Shown here piece by piece: positions 17,443 to 27,321 of a stretch of DNA of 64,000 nucleotides. The DNA comes from Pyruvatibacter mobilis (GTDB lineage Bacteria; Pseudomonadota; Alphaproteobacteria; CGMCC-115125). The stretch lies in assembly GCF_012848855.1 (NCBI RefSeq), contig NZ_CP051630.1, positions 2,583,501-2,647,500 of the forward strand, read 5' to 3'. Each line of letters opens with the position of its first letter. Position 1 is the stretch's first letter. Made by a program: the position numbers and the translations under genes. Under the pieces are notes generated by a model. That model was not told where the DNA came from, searched no databases, and was given only the letters and a program-made list of their open reading frames with translations.

Positions 17443-17763
17443 ATGGCCACGACCAAGGTGACGGACGAAAGTTTCGAAAGTGACGTGATCGACGCATCGG
17501 GCCCGGTGCTGGTGGATTTCTGGGCCGAATGGTGCGGCCCCTGTAAGCAGATCGGCCCGGCCCTCGAAGAGATCGCCGGTGAAATGGGCGAGAAGCTCAC
17601 CATCGCCAAGATCAATATCGACGAGAACCCGAATGTGCCGACCAAATACGGCGTGCGCGGCATCCCGACGCTAATGATCTTCAAGGACGGCCAGGTCGCC
17701 GCCACCAAGGTCGGCGCCCTGCCCAAGAGCAAGATTGCCGAGTGGATCGACGAGTCGATCTGA
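17443..17763 (+). CDS. trxA: Thioredoxin
   Basis: 106 residues from the ATG at 17443, chosen because aaggag lies six bases upstream and the protein then has standard thioredoxin length. The redox-active site WCGPC sits in [14 protein letters not shown], and the cis-proline loop is RGIPTLMIF. It is a general cytoplasmic disulfide reductant. In many alphaproteobacteria trxA follows addA, as here, and a strong terminator ends the unit. Confidence 0.97.
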   Translation: MATTKVTDESFESDVIDASGPVLVDFWAEWCGPCKQIGPALEEIAGEMGEKLTIAKINIDENPNVPTKYGVRGIPTLMIFKDGQVAATKVGALPKSKIAEWIDESI

Positions 17764-17788
17764 CCCCGCAGGCTGATCAAACACCGGA

Positions 17789-17826
17789 AACCCGGCGGCT
17801 CCCCAGCGGACCCGCCGGGTTTTTTG
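17789..17826 (+). terminator. Intrinsic terminator after trxA
   Basis: 10-bp stem (aacccggcgg, 17789-17798, with ccgccgggtt, 17812-17821), a 13-base loop, and a T-run running from the stem end. It lies 25 bases after the trxA stop. Confidence 0.92.
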
Positions 17827-17974
17827 TCGCCACGGCCCGCTCTTCCGCTGCCCCTTTTCCCCCTAACCTCCTCGGCCCGTTGCGTCTTTTATGCCGGGGG
17901 CCCACACATCCCTTTGCCCGCGCGCGCCAAGTGTGATGGAATTATCTCAACAACAGCCTTGGGGAGGGCGTGGC

Positions 17975-19735
17975 ATGGAACAGCTCAGCGCGCTGGACGC
18001 CGCATTTCTGTATTTCGAGACCAAGAACGCGCCGATGCATATCGGCTCGGTCGCCATCTACGACCAGTCGACGGTTCCCGGCGGGGTGCTGGCGTTCAAG
18101 GAAATCCTGCGTAATTACGAAAGCCGCCTGCATCTGGCCCGCGCGTTCCGCCAGCGGCTGGCCTATGTGCCGGGCAATCTGGACCACCCCTACTGGTTCG
18201 AGGATCCGGATTTCGACATCGAGTTCCATGTGCGCCACATCGCCCTGCCGCATCCCGGTGACTGGCGGCAGCTGTGCATCCAGGTCGCGCGCCTGCATTC
18301 CCGCGCACTGGATACCAACCGGCCCTTGTGGGAATTCTACGTGCTGGAAGGGCTCGACAATGTGGAGGGCATTCCCAAGGGCTCCTTCGCCATCGTCTCC
18401 AAGGTGCACCACGCGGCGATTGACGGGGTCTCCGGCGCGGAAATGACCGCCGCCGTCCACGACCTGACGCCGGACGCCAAGCCGCAGCCGCCGGAGGAGC
18501 AGTGGGTGCCGGAGCGTGAGCCCCTTGCCCTTGAGCTGCTGGCACGCTCCGCCGGCCACACCGCCGTGCAACCGTTCCGCCTTGCCAATGTGCTGGCCCG
18601 CTCGGTCCCCGCGCTGGCCCGCGCCGGCCTCAAGATGACCACCGGCGAGCTCAAATCTTCCGGCCCCGTGCCGCGCACCCGCTTCAATGCCTGCGTGTCG
18701 CCGCACCGGGTGTTCGACGGCCGCAGCTTCGCGCTCGACGATCTCAAATTCATCCGCACCACCGTGCCCGGCGCCACCGTCAACGACGTGGTGCTGACGG
18801 TCTGCGGCGGCGCCTTGCGCAAATACCTCGAGGACAAGGAAGAACTGCCGACGGATTCCATGGTGGCGATGACGCCGATCTCCGTCCGCGCGGCAGCGGC
18901 GCAGAAATCCGCCGGCAACCAGGTCTCCGCCATGACGGTCGCCATCGGCACCGACATCGCCGACCCGATGGAGCGGCTGGAGGCCGTCTTCGCGCACACG
19001 ACAAGTTCCAAGGAGCTTACCAACGCGGTCGGCGCCAAGAACATGACCGACTACACCCAGTTCATTCCGTCGATGACGGCGGGGCTGGCGGCGCGGCTCT
19101 ATTCGGGCCTCAGCCTCGCCAACCGGATGAAGCTGCCGATGAACTGCGTCATCACCAATGTGCCCGGCCCCAATGTGCCGCTTTACATGACCGGCGCACG
19201 GCTGGTCACCCAGTTCGGCCTCGGCCCCATCCTCGACGGCATGGGCCTCATCATGCCGGTCTTCTCCTATGGCGGGCAGATCACCATCTCGATCTCGTCC
19301 TGCCGCGAGATGGTGCCGGACCCGGCCTATTTCGCCCAGTGCATCCAGGAAAGCTTCGACGAGCTGCTCGCAGCCGCGCAGACCCGGGCCGCCTCGCCGA
19401 AATTCAAGAAGATGGTCAAGGCCGCAGCCGGCAAGAAGCGCGCCTCCCTGTCGCGCGACGCGGTGCCCGCGCATCAGTCCGATGCCACGCTGAGTGCCCG
19501 CGGCACCGGCGACAGCCAGACCACCAAGCGCAAGGCCGCCTCGAAAACCAAGACAAAGACAAAGACAAAGGCCAAGGCAAAATCAGCCGCGAAGAAAACC
19601 ACGGCCAAGCGCAAGACGGCGGCGAAAAAGACAAGTACCAGGAAGACCGCAGCCAAAAAGGCCGCCCCCGAGACCACGGCAGCGGAGACCAAGAGCGACG
19701 ACACCAAGGTCGTCACGCTCCAGGCCGCGGAATAA
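17975..19735 (+). CDS. Wax ester synthase/diacylglycerol acyltransferase with Lys/Ala-rich tail
   Basis: 586 residues from the ATG at 17975, preceded by ggggaggg. It makes wax esters or triacylglycerol from acyl-CoA and an alcohol or diacylglycerol, at the membrane or storage inclusions. The catalytic HHAAIDG lies at residues 145-151, PLWE at 117-120, and NDVVLTVCGGALRKYL further on. The acyltransferase core ends near residue 480. From about 518 to 568 the chain is almost only Lys, Ala and Thr (SKTKTKTKTKAKAKSAAKK and KTAAKK repeats), like histone H1 or AlgP tails, and then it ends in a short acidic segment. The gene stands alone between trxA and folC with its own promoter region. The tail's role is unknown; nucleic-acid or inclusion-surface binding is a guess. 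Confidence 0.9.
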   Translation: MEQLSALDAAFLYFETKNAPMHIGSVAIYDQSTVPGGVLAFKEILRNYESRLHLARAFRQRLAYVPGNLDHPYWFEDPDFDIEFHVRHIALPHPGDWRQLCIQVARLHSRALDTNRPLWEFYVLEGLDNVEGIPKGSFAIVSKVHHAAIDGVSGAEMTAAVHDLTPDAKPQPPEEQWVPEREPLALELLARSAGHTAVQPFRLANVLARSVPALARAGLKMTTGELKSSGPVPRTRFNACVSPHRVFDGRSFALDDLKFIRTTVPGATVNDVVLTVCGGALRKYLEDKEELPTDSMVAMTPISVRAAAAQKSAGNQVSAMTVAIGTDIADPMERLEAVFAHTTSSKELTNAVGAKNMTDYTQFIPSMTAGLAARLYSGLSLANRMKLPMNCVITNVPGPNVPLYMTGARLVTQFGLGPILDGMGLIMPVFSYGGQITISISSCREMVPDPAYFAQCIQESFDELLAAAQTRAASPKFKKMVKAAAGKKRASLSRDAVPAHQSDATLSARGTGDSQTTKRKAASKTKTKTKTKAKAKSAAKKTTAKRKTAAKKTSTRKTAAKKAAPETTAAETKSDDTKVVTLQAAE

Positions 19736-19740
19736 CTCCC

Positions 19741-19757
19741 CCTCCCCTTCGGGGAGG
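19741..19757. terminator. Hairpin between convergent acyltransferase and folC genes
   Basis: cctcccc-ttc-ggggagg, a perfect 7-bp stem five bases after the acyltransferase stop. There is no T-run on either side, so termination is likely but weakly supported. Confidence 0.4.
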
Positions 19758-19780
19758 CAATGAGTAACGTCCATTTCGAT

Positions 19781-19855
19781 GAGACCCTCCGGTCAAGCCG
19801 GAGGGATCGCGGTATTTTTCCCGCTCATCCTCCGGCTTGACCGGAGGATCTCTCT
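19781..19855. repeat. REP-like element between convergent genes
   Basis: Left arm ccctccggtcaagccggagg (inside 19785-19805) and inverted right arm (19829-19855), bounded by gaga and its complement and separated by a tatttttccc spacer. The two-arm architecture and the central tcaag match the elements at 4291 and 4974, but the flanks of the palindrome differ, so it is a related subtype. Confidence 0.75.
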
Positions 19856-19883
19856 CACCCTGCTCGGGCTCCGGTCGCCTGCC

Positions 19884-21203
19884 TTACCCGTTGCGGGCCA
19901 GCACCTCACCGGCGAGGTAGAGCGAGCCGCAGATGACGATGCGGGGCGGCGGGGAGACGACGGCGGCGCGGTCGAGGGCTGTTTCGATATCGGCCATGGC
20001 CACTGCTTCAAGCCCTGCGGCGCGGGCCATCTGCGCCACGTCTTCGGCGGGCCGGGCGTTGGGCTGGCCGGGAATGGTGACGGTCAGCACCGTTGAAGCC
20101 AGGCCCTTGAAGGCCTCGAAGAAGCCCCCTGTATCCTTCGTGTCGAGCATGCCGCAGACCAGCACCAACGGCCGGGAGGACTTGTCCTCAAGGTCGGCCA
20201 CCGTTTCGGCAATGACGCGGGACGCCGCCGGGTTGTGCCCGCCATCAAGCCACAGCTCCGCATTGCCGACACGCGCCTCCAGCGCGCCCGAGGCGAGCCG
20301 CTGCATGCGCGCGGGCCATTCCACCTGCTTCAGCCCGTCGGCAATCGCCTGCTCGCTGATGCCGCCAAAGGCGCGCGCCGCCGCAATGGCGGTTGCCGCA
20401 TTGGCGATCTGGTGGCGGCCGCGCAGGGCGGGCATCGGCAGGTCGAGCAATCCTGTTGCGTCCTGGAACACCATGCGGCCGTGCTCTTCATAGGCAGTGA
20501 ATTCCTGGCCGAAGCGTGCCACCGGCGCTTCCAGCCGGGCCGCCTCGCCCTCGATCACCTCAAGCGCTTCATCCACCTGCGGACCGATCACCACCGGCAC
20601 CCTTGCCTTGATGATGCCCGCCTTCTCCCCGGCGATCTGGCCAACCGTATCACCCAGGAAGCTCTGGTGGTCGAGGGAGACCGGCGTGATGACGCTCACC
20701 TGCGGCGCATCAATGACATTGGTGGCATCAAAGCGCCCGCCGAGCCCCACCTCGAGTAGGGTCACATCGGCAGGCACGCGGGAGAAGGCAAGAAAAGCTG
20801 CCGCCGTCGTGATCTCGAAGAACGTGATGTCGCCGCCCTGATTGGCGGTCTCGCAATCCGTCAGGAGACGGATCAATTCGTCTTCGGACACATAGGTGCT
20901 CTGCCCCGCCCCCGTAGCCAGGCGGATGCGCTCGTGGAACTTCACCAGATGCGGTGACGTATAAGTGTGAACGCGCTTGCCCTCGGCCTCGAAGATCGCG
21001 CGCAGATAGGCCACTGCCGAGCCCTTGCCGTTGGTGCCTGCCACGTGGATCACAGGCGGCACCTTCAACTGCGGTTCGCCCAGGGCGGTCAGCAGCCGCT
21101 CCAGGCGCTCCAGCGACAGGTCGATGAGTTTGGGGTGCAGCTCCGTCAGCCGGTCGAGGATGGCATCGCTCGACTGGCGGCGGGAGGTGAGATCGGCTGT
21201 CAC
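19884..21203 (-). CDS. folC: Bifunctional dihydrofolate/folylpolyglutamate synthase
   Basis: 439 residues. The GTG at 21203 (VTADLTSRRQSSDAIL) is chosen because it lies 19 bases after the accD stop and has ggag about 13 bases upstream; starting further up would overlap accD. It adds glutamate to dihydropteroate and to folates, using ATP. The P-loop HVAGTNGKGSAVAYL, SPHLVKFHERIR and the later WLDGGHNPAAS are family motifs. It forms the end of the accD-folC unit, a widespread pairing. Confidence 0.95.
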   Translation of the reverse strand: MTADLTSRRQSSDAILDRLTELHPKLIDLSLERLERLLTALGEPQLKVPPVIHVAGTNGKGSAVAYLRAIFEAEGKRVHTYTSPHLVKFHERIRLATGAGQSTYVSEDELIRLLTDCETANQGGDITFFEITTAAAFLAFSRVPADVTLLEVGLGGRFDATNVIDAPQVSVITPVSLDHQSFLGDTVGQIAGEKAGIIKARVPVVIGPQVDEALEVIEGEAARLEAPVARFGQEFTAYEEHGRMVFQDATGLLDLPMPALRGRHQIANAATAIAAARAFGGISEQAIADGLKQVEWPARMQRLASGALEARVGNAELWLDGGHNPAASRVIAETVADLEDKSSRPLVLVCGMLDTKDTGGFFEAFKGLASTVLTVTIPGQPNARPAEDVAQMARAAGLEAVAMADIETALDRAAVVSPPPRIVICGSLYLAGEVLARNG

Positions 21204-21222
21204 CGCCGCCCTTCTCCCGGCC

Positions 21223-22164
21223 TCAGGCGCCCGTGGCGGGGGCAGGCGGCGTGCCCGCACCCGACGCGGCGGGGGCGGCGATCTGCGGGGCTGCTGTCGC
21301 TGCCGCCGCCGGGCCTTCCACCATCAGGAGCGATGTCAGGCGGATCAGCGTGTCGCGCATGTCGCCGCGCTTCACCACCATGTCCACCATGCCATGGTCC
21401 AGCAGATATTCAGCACGCTGAAAGCCTTCCGGCAACTTCTCGCGGATGGTCTGCTCGATCACGCGGGGACCGGCAAAGCCGATGAGCGCGCCGGGCTCGG
21501 CGATGTGGACATCGCCCAGCATGGCGTAGGACGCGGTGACGCCGCCGGTCGTCGGATCAGTCATCACCACGATGTAGGGCAGGCCCGCTTCGCGCACCAT
21601 CTGCACGGCCACGGTGGAACGCGGCATCTGCATCAGCGACAGGATGCCTTCCTGCATGCGCGCACCACCGGCAGCGGCGAAGATGATGAAGGGGGTGCGG
21701 CGTTCGATCGCCAACTCCGCGCCCTTGACGATGCTTTCGCCCGCCGCCATGCCCAGCGACCCGCCCATGAAGGCGAAGTCCTGCACCAGCACGGTGGCTT
21801 CGCGGCCACCGAGCTGGCCGAGCGCGATGGTCACCGCATCCTGTTCGCCGGTCTTGGTCCGGGCTTCCTTCAGGCGATCGGTGTATTTGCGCTGATCGCG
21901 GAACTTCAGCGGATCGGCGGGTACTTCCGGGTTGTCGATCTTCTGCCAGGTGCCACCATCAAACAGGCTGTCGAGGCGCTCCTTGGCCCCGATGCGGCCG
22001 TGATGATCGCAATTGGGGCAGACCTGCAAATTCTCGGCAAGGTCGCGGTGAAACACCATCTCGCCGCAGTTCTTGCATTTGTGCCAGAGGTTTTCGGGCG
22101 TGTCGCGCTTTGCCGAAAGGAAGGTGCGGATCTTGGGGCGCACCACATTTTCAAGCCAGCTCAT
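21223..22164 (-). CDS. accD: Acetyl-CoA carboxylase carboxyltransferase subunit beta
   Basis: 313 residues. The N-terminal zinc ribbon uses CKNC and CPNC, spaced by about 15 residues, and the crotonase-fold region includes [10 protein letters not shown] and the oxyanion-forming [10 protein letters not shown]. With AccA it transfers the carboxyl group from biotin to acetyl-CoA, making malonyl-CoA for fatty acid synthesis. The C-terminus is an Ala/Pro-rich tail. trpA lies upstream and folC downstream, an order common in proteobacteria. Confidence 0.97.
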   Translation of the reverse strand: MSWLENVVRPKIRTFLSAKRDTPENLWHKCKNCGEMVFHRDLAENLQVCPNCDHHGRIGAKERLDSLFDGGTWQKIDNPEVPADPLKFRDQRKYTDRLKEARTKTGEQDAVTIALGQLGGREATVLVQDFAFMGGSLGMAAGESIVKGAELAIERRTPFIIFAAAGGARMQEGILSLMQMPRSTVAVQMVREAGLPYIVVMTDPTTGGVTASYAMLGDVHIAEPGALIGFAGPRVIEQTIREKLPEGFQRAEYLLDHGMVDMVVKRGDMRDTLIRLTSLLMVEGPAAAATAAPQIAAPAASGAGTPPAPATGA

Positions 22165-22301
22165 CGTCTCGTCTCCCTCAACCTCTTCCCGGTGCGGCTT
22201 CAGCCCGGCCCGGATACTTCATCTTCTTACGCTACCGGGAAAATCCGGCAAAAACATGCCGCCAATCCGCGGCGCTCGCATGGTGCCCGCTTGGCACCCG
22301 C

Positions 22302-23126
22302 TCAGGCCGCGTGCGCGCCGCCTGCCAGTTCCCCAGCCAGCGCCAGCACCTTGTCCACGGTGTCGGCAGTCGCCTTGCCGTTGTCATCAAGCGTCGCCTC
22401 CACGCAGGACACAAGCGCCGAGCCCACGACCGCGCCATCGGCAACGCCTGCCATGTCGCGCGCCATGTCGGCGGTCTTGATGCCGAAGCCCACGGCAACC
22501 GGCAGATCGGTCTGCGCTTTCAGACGCTCAACCGCATGGCCCACGACATCCGCCTGTGCGGAGGCAGACCCCGTGATGCCGGTGATCGACACGTAGTAGA
22601 CAAAGCCCGACGTGTTGGCGAGCACCGCCGGCAGGCGCTTTTCGTCCGTGGTCGGTGTTGCCAGGCGGATGAAATTGATACCTGCCTTCATGGCCGGTAT
22701 GCACAGCTCGTCATCCTCTTCCGGCGGCAGGTCCACGACGATCAGCCCGTCCACGCCCGCGTCCTTCGCGTCAGCCAGGAAGCGCTCCACGCCATAGATG
22801 TAGATGGGGTTGTAATAGCCCATCAGCACGATGGGGGTGTCGGCGTCCTCGGCGCGGAAGGCGCGCACAAGCTGAAGCGTCTTCACCATGGTGGCACCCG
22901 CATCCAGCGCTCGCTTGCCGGATGCCTGGATCGCCGGACCGTCGGCCATGGGGTCGGAGAAAGGCATGCCCAGCTCAATCACGTCCGCGCCCGCCTTGGG
23001 CAGACCCTTGACGATCTTGAGTGATGTTTCCGCGTCCGGGTCGCCGGCGGTCACATAGGCCACAAACGCCTTCTTGCCTTGCGCCTTCAGCTCGGCGAAG
23101 CGCCGGTCGATACGAGTCTCAGCCAT
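22302..23126 (-). CDS. trpA: Tryptophan synthase alpha subunit
   Basis: 274-residue TIM barrel that cleaves indole-3-glycerol phosphate and channels indole to Trp[18 protein letters not shown], with the catalytic Asp, and the phosphate-binding [10 protein letters not shown] are seen. Three bases separate it from the trpB stop, so the two subunits are co-translated. A 137-base gap precedes accD. Confidence 0.97.
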   Translation of the reverse strand: MAETRIDRRFAELKAQGKKAFVAYVTAGDPDAETSLKIVKGLPKAGADVIELGMPFSDPMADGPAIQASGKRALDAGATMVKTLQLVRAFRAEDADTPIVLMGYYNPIYIYGVERFLADAKDAGVDGLIVVDLPPEEDDELCIPAMKAGINFIRLATPTTDEKRLPAVLANTSGFVYYVSITGITGSASAQADVVGHAVERLKAQTDLPVAVGFGIKTADMARDMAGVADGAVVGSALVSCVEATLDDNGKATADTVDKVLALAGELAGGAHAA

Positions 23127-23129
23127 GTT

Positions 23130-24365
23130 CTAGAGCTCCACGCCGAGATAACCGGCAACTGCAAACACGTCCTTGTCGCCGCGGCCGCAGAGGTTCATCA
23201 CCATCAGATGATCCTTCGGCAGGGTCGGCGCCAGCTCCTTCACCTTGGCCAGCGCATGGCTCGGCTCGAGCGCCGGGATGATGCCTTCAAGGCGCGTGCA
23301 CATCTTGAAGGCGTCCAGCGCCTCGTTGTCGGTGGCGGACATATAGGTCACGCGGCCGGTATCCTTCAGCCACGCATGTTCCGGGCCGATGCCGGGATAA
23401 TCGAGACCGGCGGAAATCGAGTGCCCCTCGATGATCTGGCCGTCCTCATCCTGCAGCAGATAAGTGCGGTTGCCGTGCAGCACGCCCGGCGAGCCGCCGG
23501 TCAGCGAGGCGGCGTGGTCGCCCACTTTATCAAGCCCGCGGCCTGCGGCTTCGACGCCATAGATCGACACTGTCGGCTCGTCGAGGAAGTCGTGGAACAG
23601 GCCCATGGCGTTGGAGCCGCCGCCGATGCAGGCAATGAGCGAATCCGGCAGGCGGCCTTCGCGCTCCATCATCTGTTCACGGACTTCCCGGCCGATCACC
23701 GACTGAAAGTCGCGCACAAGTTCAGGATAAGGGTGCGGGCCTGCAACGGTGCCGATGATGTAGAAGGTGTCTTCCACATTGGTCACCCAGTCGCGCAGGG
23801 CCTCGTTCATGGCGTCCTTGAGCGTGCCGGTGCCGGAGGTCACGGGCTTAACTTCCGCGCCCAGCAGCTTCATGCGGAACACGTTCGGCGCTTGGCGCTC
23901 AATGTCGGTTGCGCCCATATAGACCGTACACGGAAGACCGAAGCGGGCGGCGACGGTAGCGGTTGCCACGCCGTGCTGGCCCGCACCGGTTTCGGCGATG
24001 ATGCGGGTCTTGCCCATGCGCTTGGCCAGCAGGATCTGCCCCAGGCAATTGTTGATCTTGTGGCTGCCCGTGTGGTTCAGCTCGTCACGCTTGAAATAGA
24101 TCTTGGCGCCACCCAGCTCCTCGGTCAGGCGCTCGGCGAAATAAAGCGGGCTGGGGCGGCCGGTATAGTGCTTCTGGAAGTCGGCCAGCTCGTCGGCGAA
24201 GGCCGGGTCCTTCTTGGCGGCGCGATAGGCTTCTTCGAGCTGCAGCACGTTCGGCATCAGGGTTTCAGCCACAAAGCGGCCGCCATAGATGCCGAAATGG
24301 CCGCGGTCGTCCGGACCCGTCCTGAATGAATTCGGTGTGTCTGCCGGTGCGGCCTGATCGCTCAC
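23130..24365 (-). CDS. trpB: Tryptophan synthase beta subunit
   Basis: 411 residues with a GTG start. It condenses indole with serine using PLP. The Schiff-base lysine is in HTGSHKINN, the phosphate-binding loop is [10 protein letters not shown], and the Glu of AETGAGQHG is present. It is translationally adjacent to trpA and 44 bases after trpF. No anthranilate-branch trp genes are in the window, so the pathway is split, as in many alphaproteobacteria. Confidence 0.97.
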   Translation of the reverse strand: MSDQAAPADTPNSFRTGPDDRGHFGIYGGRFVAETLMPNVLQLEEAYRAAKKDPAFADELADFQKHYTGRPSPLYFAERLTEELGGAKIYFKRDELNHTGSHKINNCLGQILLAKRMGKTRIIAETGAGQHGVATATVAARFGLPCTVYMGATDIERQAPNVFRMKLLGAEVKPVTSGTGTLKDAMNEALRDWVTNVEDTFYIIGTVAGPHPYPELVRDFQSVIGREVREQMMEREGRLPDSLIACIGGGSNAMGLFHDFLDEPTVSIYGVEAAGRGLDKVGDHAASLTGGSPGVLHGNRTYLLQDEDGQIIEGHSISAGLDYPGIGPEHAWLKDTGRVTYMSATDNEALDAFKMCTRLEGIIPALEPSHALAKVKELAPTLPKDHLMVMNLCGRGDKDVFAVAGYLGVEL

Positions 24366-24409
24366 GCTCGACTTCCTTTCGCAACAACAGGCATCTGTCG
24401 CGCCGGGCC

Positions 24410-25060
24410 TCAGCTGCGGGCCGCGGCGGCAAATGCCCGGATCCGGTCGGGATCCTTCAATCCTGGTTCGCTCTCCACGCCGGAGGAGACGTCCACCGCG
24501 CGGGCGCCCGAAATCCGGGCCGCCTCGGCGACATTGTCCGCGTCCAGACCGCCCGACAGCATCCAGGGGCAGGCGCTTTCAAAGCCGGTCAGCAGGGTCC
24601 AGTCGAAGACAAGCCCGTTGCCGCCGGGAAGAGCATTGGCGAGTGATTTAGGGGGTTTGGCGTCAAACAGCAACCAATCCGCCACCTTCTCATAGGCACG
24701 TGCGGCTGTAAGGTCATCGGCTTCGGCAATCGCCAGCGCCTTCATCACCGGCAGGCCGGTGCGCGCCTTGACCTGCGCCACGCGCTCGGGCGTCTCGGCC
24801 CCGTGCAGCTGCAGCATGTTGGGGGCGACGCCGCCAATGATCTCGTCCAGCTCATGGTCAGGCGCATCCACCACCAGCGCCACCGACTGCACGGACGAGG
24901 CCAGCCCGCCCGCCAGCGCGCAGGCATCGCTGATCGATACATTGCGCGGGCTCTTGGGAAAGAACACGAGCCCCGCCATGTCAGCCCTGATCTCATTGAC
25001 CGCCGCAACCGCTTCCGGTGTCGTCAGCCCGCAGATCTTTATCTTGGTGTCCGCGCCCAT
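24410..25060 (-). CDS. trpF: Phosphoribosylanthranilate isomerase
   Basis: 216-residue TIM barrel. [10 protein letters not shown] carries the catalytic Cys near the N-terminus, and [10 protein letters not shown] and [11 protein letters not shown] near the C-terminus are the phosphate-binding and catalytic Asp motifs. It acts two steps before TrpB/TrpA. It follows pyrF with three bases between stop and start. Confidence 0.96.
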   Translation of the reverse strand: MGADTKIKICGLTTPEAVAAVNEIRADMAGLVFFPKSPRNVSISDACALAGGLASSVQSVALVVDAPDHELDEIIGGVAPNMLQLHGAETPERVAQVKARTGLPVMKALAIAEADDLTAARAYEKVADWLLFDAKPPKSLANALPGGNGLVFDWTLLTGFESACPWMLSGGLDADNVAEAARISGARAVDVSSGVESEPGLKDPDRIRAFAAAARS

Positions 25061-25063
25061 TCG

Positions 25064-25783
25064 TCAGCAGCCAAGGTCGTCGGCGATCGCGCGGGCCGCG
25101 GCGGCGGGATCGTCGGCGGCGGTGATCGGGCGGCCGATCACCAGGATGTCGGCACCCAGGTCGCGCGCTTCGGCAGGCGTCATCACCCGTTTCTGGTCGC
25201 CGATATCCGCGCCCGCCGGGCGGATGCCGGGGACGATCAGCTTGAAGTCCGGGCCCAGCTCCATGCGCAGGGTCTCGATTTCATGGGCCGAGCATACCAC
25301 CCCGTCCAGCCCCGCCTCGGCAGCCTGTTCGGCCAGGCGGCGGACATAATCGGCAGGCGCCACGCGGTTGCCCTGACGCTCAAGATCCGCCTGGTCGAGG
25401 CTCGTCAACATGGTGACGGCGATCATCAGCGGGCGCTCGCCTTCCGGTGCCTCATTGGCCGCGTCCCGGGCGGCCTGCATCATCGCCATGCCGCCCTGGG
25501 CATGGACGTTGAGGATGGCAGGCTTGAGCGGCAGCAGCGAGCGCACAGCCCCGGCCACGGTGTTGGGGATGTCGTGCAGCTTCAGGTCAAGGAACAACGG
25601 GCGGCCTTCCTTGGCCACGGTGCGGAAGCCTTCCGGGCCCGCCGCCATGAAGAACTCAAGCCCCAGCTTGAGCCCGCCCACAGCGTCGCCCACCTGGCGG
25701 GCCATGCGGGCGGCCTTGTCGGGGGACGGGGTGTCCAGGGCGCAGAAAACCGGGTTGCGGCTGATGGTGCGGGCGTCTGTCAT
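25064..25783 (-). CDS. pyrF: Orotidine 5'-phosphate decarboxylase
   Basis: 239 residues from the ATG at 25783; an earlier in-frame start adds only low-complexity residues. The catalytic array LDLKLHDIPNT (Lys and Asp) and VPGIRPAG are present. It makes UMP from OMP. It heads the pyrF-trpF-trpB-trpA group and is separated from the next upstream gene by about 100 bases. Confidence 0.96.
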   Translation of the reverse strand: MTDARTISRNPVFCALDTPSPDKAARMARQVGDAVGGLKLGLEFFMAAGPEGFRTVAKEGRPLFLDLKLHDIPNTVAGAVRSLLPLKPAILNVHAQGGMAMMQAARDAANEAPEGERPLMIAVTMLTSLDQADLERQGNRVAPADYVRRLAEQAAEAGLDGVVCSAHEIETLRMELGPDFKLIVPGIRPAGADIGDQKRVMTPAEARDLGADILVIGRPITAADDPAAAARAIADDLGC

Positions 25784-25882
25784 GGGCGGACTTATAGCAG
25801 CCCCCCAGCCCTGCCCCCAAGTGATCTGATGGCAGTCTGGCGGGGGCCTGCCATGCACCCGCCCGGTCAGATCAGGGTTTTG

Positions 25883-26650
25883 TCAGGCCTCGCGGCGCGA
25901 AAACAGCGCAATCGCGCTTAACAGCACCGCAAGGCTCGCGGCCGCCACCGCCACATAGGCCTGGGGCAGCGCGGCGTCCATATTGGCGACCACGACACCG
26001 GCCAGCCCCCACACAGCGGCGATCAGATACCAGCCCTGGCCGCGGCTGCGGCCCAGCATCACCGCCACCAGCAGGGCGGCGGGCAGCAGGATCGCAATGG
26101 CATATTGCCAATTGGCAAGCCCCAGCGGCGCAAGGTCCTGCTCGCGCAGGAACGTCGAGATGTTGAGGAAGGCGGCTAGGCTCAGCCAGCCCGCATAAAG
26201 ACCGAACAGCACCGCCAGAAGCTGGCGGCCCGGCACGTCTTCCTGCCGCGCTGACGTTGCGGAAACCTCCAGCAGCAGGCGCAGGGCGATGGCCAGCATG
26301 GCGAGAATGATGACCAGCAACAGCGCCGTCGGCCCGTCAAACTGGGCCACCATCATCCACAGGGTCGAGAGTGCGAACAGCACCCAGCTCGGGGTGCCGA
26401 TCTGGGCATAAAGCCGCGTGGCGCGCGCGGACGGCAGCACCTGCACCACCGCATAGATCAGGCTGAGGAGAAAGATCACGCCCCAGATGGAGAAGGCGTA
26501 GCCCGCGGGCACTTCCGGCGGCGAGGCGAACCCGTCACGGGCGCCGACGGTGATGCCATAGCCCAGGGCCGGCAGCGCAGGCACCAGGGCCTGGGTGATG
26601 GCGAAGACCACGTTGAGGGTCCGTCGGCCGCTGGCGGATAGGGCAGGCAT
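25883..26650 (-). CDS. TspO/MBR-like integral membrane protein
   Basis: 255 residues from the ATG at 26650. About seven hydrophobic spans are seen, with an early segment PAGYAFSIWGVIFLLSLIYA that resembles the Pro-x-Trp-rich second region of tryptophan-rich sensory proteins (TspO). It is longer than classic TspO (about 160 residues), so it belongs to a longer TspO-like branch or a different membrane family. TspO proteins bind porphyrins or related ligands. No ligand residues can be assigned here. It begins the accessory segment between pyrF and lapA. Confidence 0.6.
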   Translation of the reverse strand: MPALSASGRRTLNVVFAITQALVPALPALGYGITVGARDGFASPPEVPAGYAFSIWGVIFLLSLIYAVVQVLPSARATRLYAQIGTPSWVLFALSTLWMMVAQFDGPTALLLVIILAMLAIALRLLLEVSATSARQEDVPGRQLLAVLFGLYAGWLSLAAFLNISTFLREQDLAPLGLANWQYAIAILLPAALLVAVMLGRSRGQGWYLIAAVWGLAGVVVANMDAALPQAYVAVAAASLAVLLSAIALFSRREA

Positions 26651-26753
26651 GAAAGGCGATCTCCCGGGCAGTGAGGCGCAGATGGTGCTCAGGACGCATC
26701 CTGAGGCCATGGTTTGGCCAGTCTACGGCACAACACCGCCCGGGGATCACAGT

Positions 26754-26770
26754 TCCGGTGAATTTCACCG
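26754..26770. repeat. Perfect short dyad between TspO-like and MAPEG genes
   Basis: ccggtga-att-tcaccgg, 7-bp arms with a 3-base centre, 17 bases after the MAPEG stop and about 100 bases before the TspO-like start. It is either an operator or a T-less terminator hairpin. Confidence 0.45.
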
Positions 26771-26787
26771 GATTGGTCAGACCGGCC

Positions 26788-27255
26788 TCAGCCGATATAG
26801 GCCAGCAGCTCGCGGACGATCATGATCATCAGCAGCACCCAGCCGATGGCGAAGAGCGGGAAGCGCAGCGCCACGGCGTTGACGGTCCACTGCCACAGAG
26901 AGTGCACCACGCGGGACGCAACAAAGCCCCAGGCACAATACATGTGCATTTCATCAGCGTGGCCGCCCACGACGATCGCAAGCACCACCGCGTAGAAGAT
27001 GACCGGCACCTCGAAGAGGTGGTTGTAGTTGTCGGCCAGCTGGCGCGGCGTGCCCTGAAGCGTGTTGAGATTGACCGTGTGCTTGGCGTCATCCGGCGTC
27101 AGGCCGGCAGCGTTCATCGCGGGAATGCGCACCGCCGTCATGATGATCCAGGTAATGGCCGTCCACGCCGCCATCACATAGAGCGCGCCCAGCATGTCGC
27201 CCGCATAGCCGGCAGACGCGACAGCAGCGGATACGGTGTTGGCGAGTTCTTCCAT
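26788..27255 (-). CDS. MAPEG family membrane protein
   Basis: 155 residues with four predicted membrane spans. The stretch HTVNLNTLQGTPRQLADNYN followed by HLFEVPVIFYAVVL matches the membrane-associated eicosanoid/glutathione metabolism family, which includes microsomal glutathione transferases. Bacterial members are mostly uncharacterised. It has its own start region, with aaggttgttc-type bases upstream, and is isolated from the downstream gene by a dyad. Confidence 0.82.
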   Translation of the reverse strand: MEELANTVSAAVASAGYAGDMLGALYVMAAWTAITWIIMTAVRIPAMNAAGLTPDDAKHTVNLNTLQGTPRQLADNYNHLFEVPVIFYAVVLAIVVGGHADEMHMYCAWGFVASRVVHSLWQWTVNAVALRFPLFAIGWVLLMIMIVRELLAYIG

Positions 27256-27298
27256 GGTTGTTCCTCTTGTTGTTTGAAAGTGACGCCGGGCCTCACGG

Positions 27299-27317
27299 AA
27301 AAAGCCCCGGCGCCGGG
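27299..27317 (-). terminator. Terminator after the TauD-type dioxygenase
   Basis: The self-complementary cccggcgccggg (27306-27317) is followed on the minus strand by a short gctttttcc T-run (27299-27303), five bases after the stop codon. The stem is short but GC-only. Confidence 0.5.
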
Positions 27318-27321
27318 AAAA

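Noticed and set aside
17942-19474. 510-codon minus-strand frame opposite the wax-ester synthase
   Set aside because: Antisense shadow. The plus-strand protein has HHxxxDG and a good ribosome binding site.
19546-19575. Short tandem acaaag repeat considered as a CRISPR-like or satellite array
   Set aside because: It is in frame inside the acyltransferase and encodes the Lys-Thr tail; there are no spacers.
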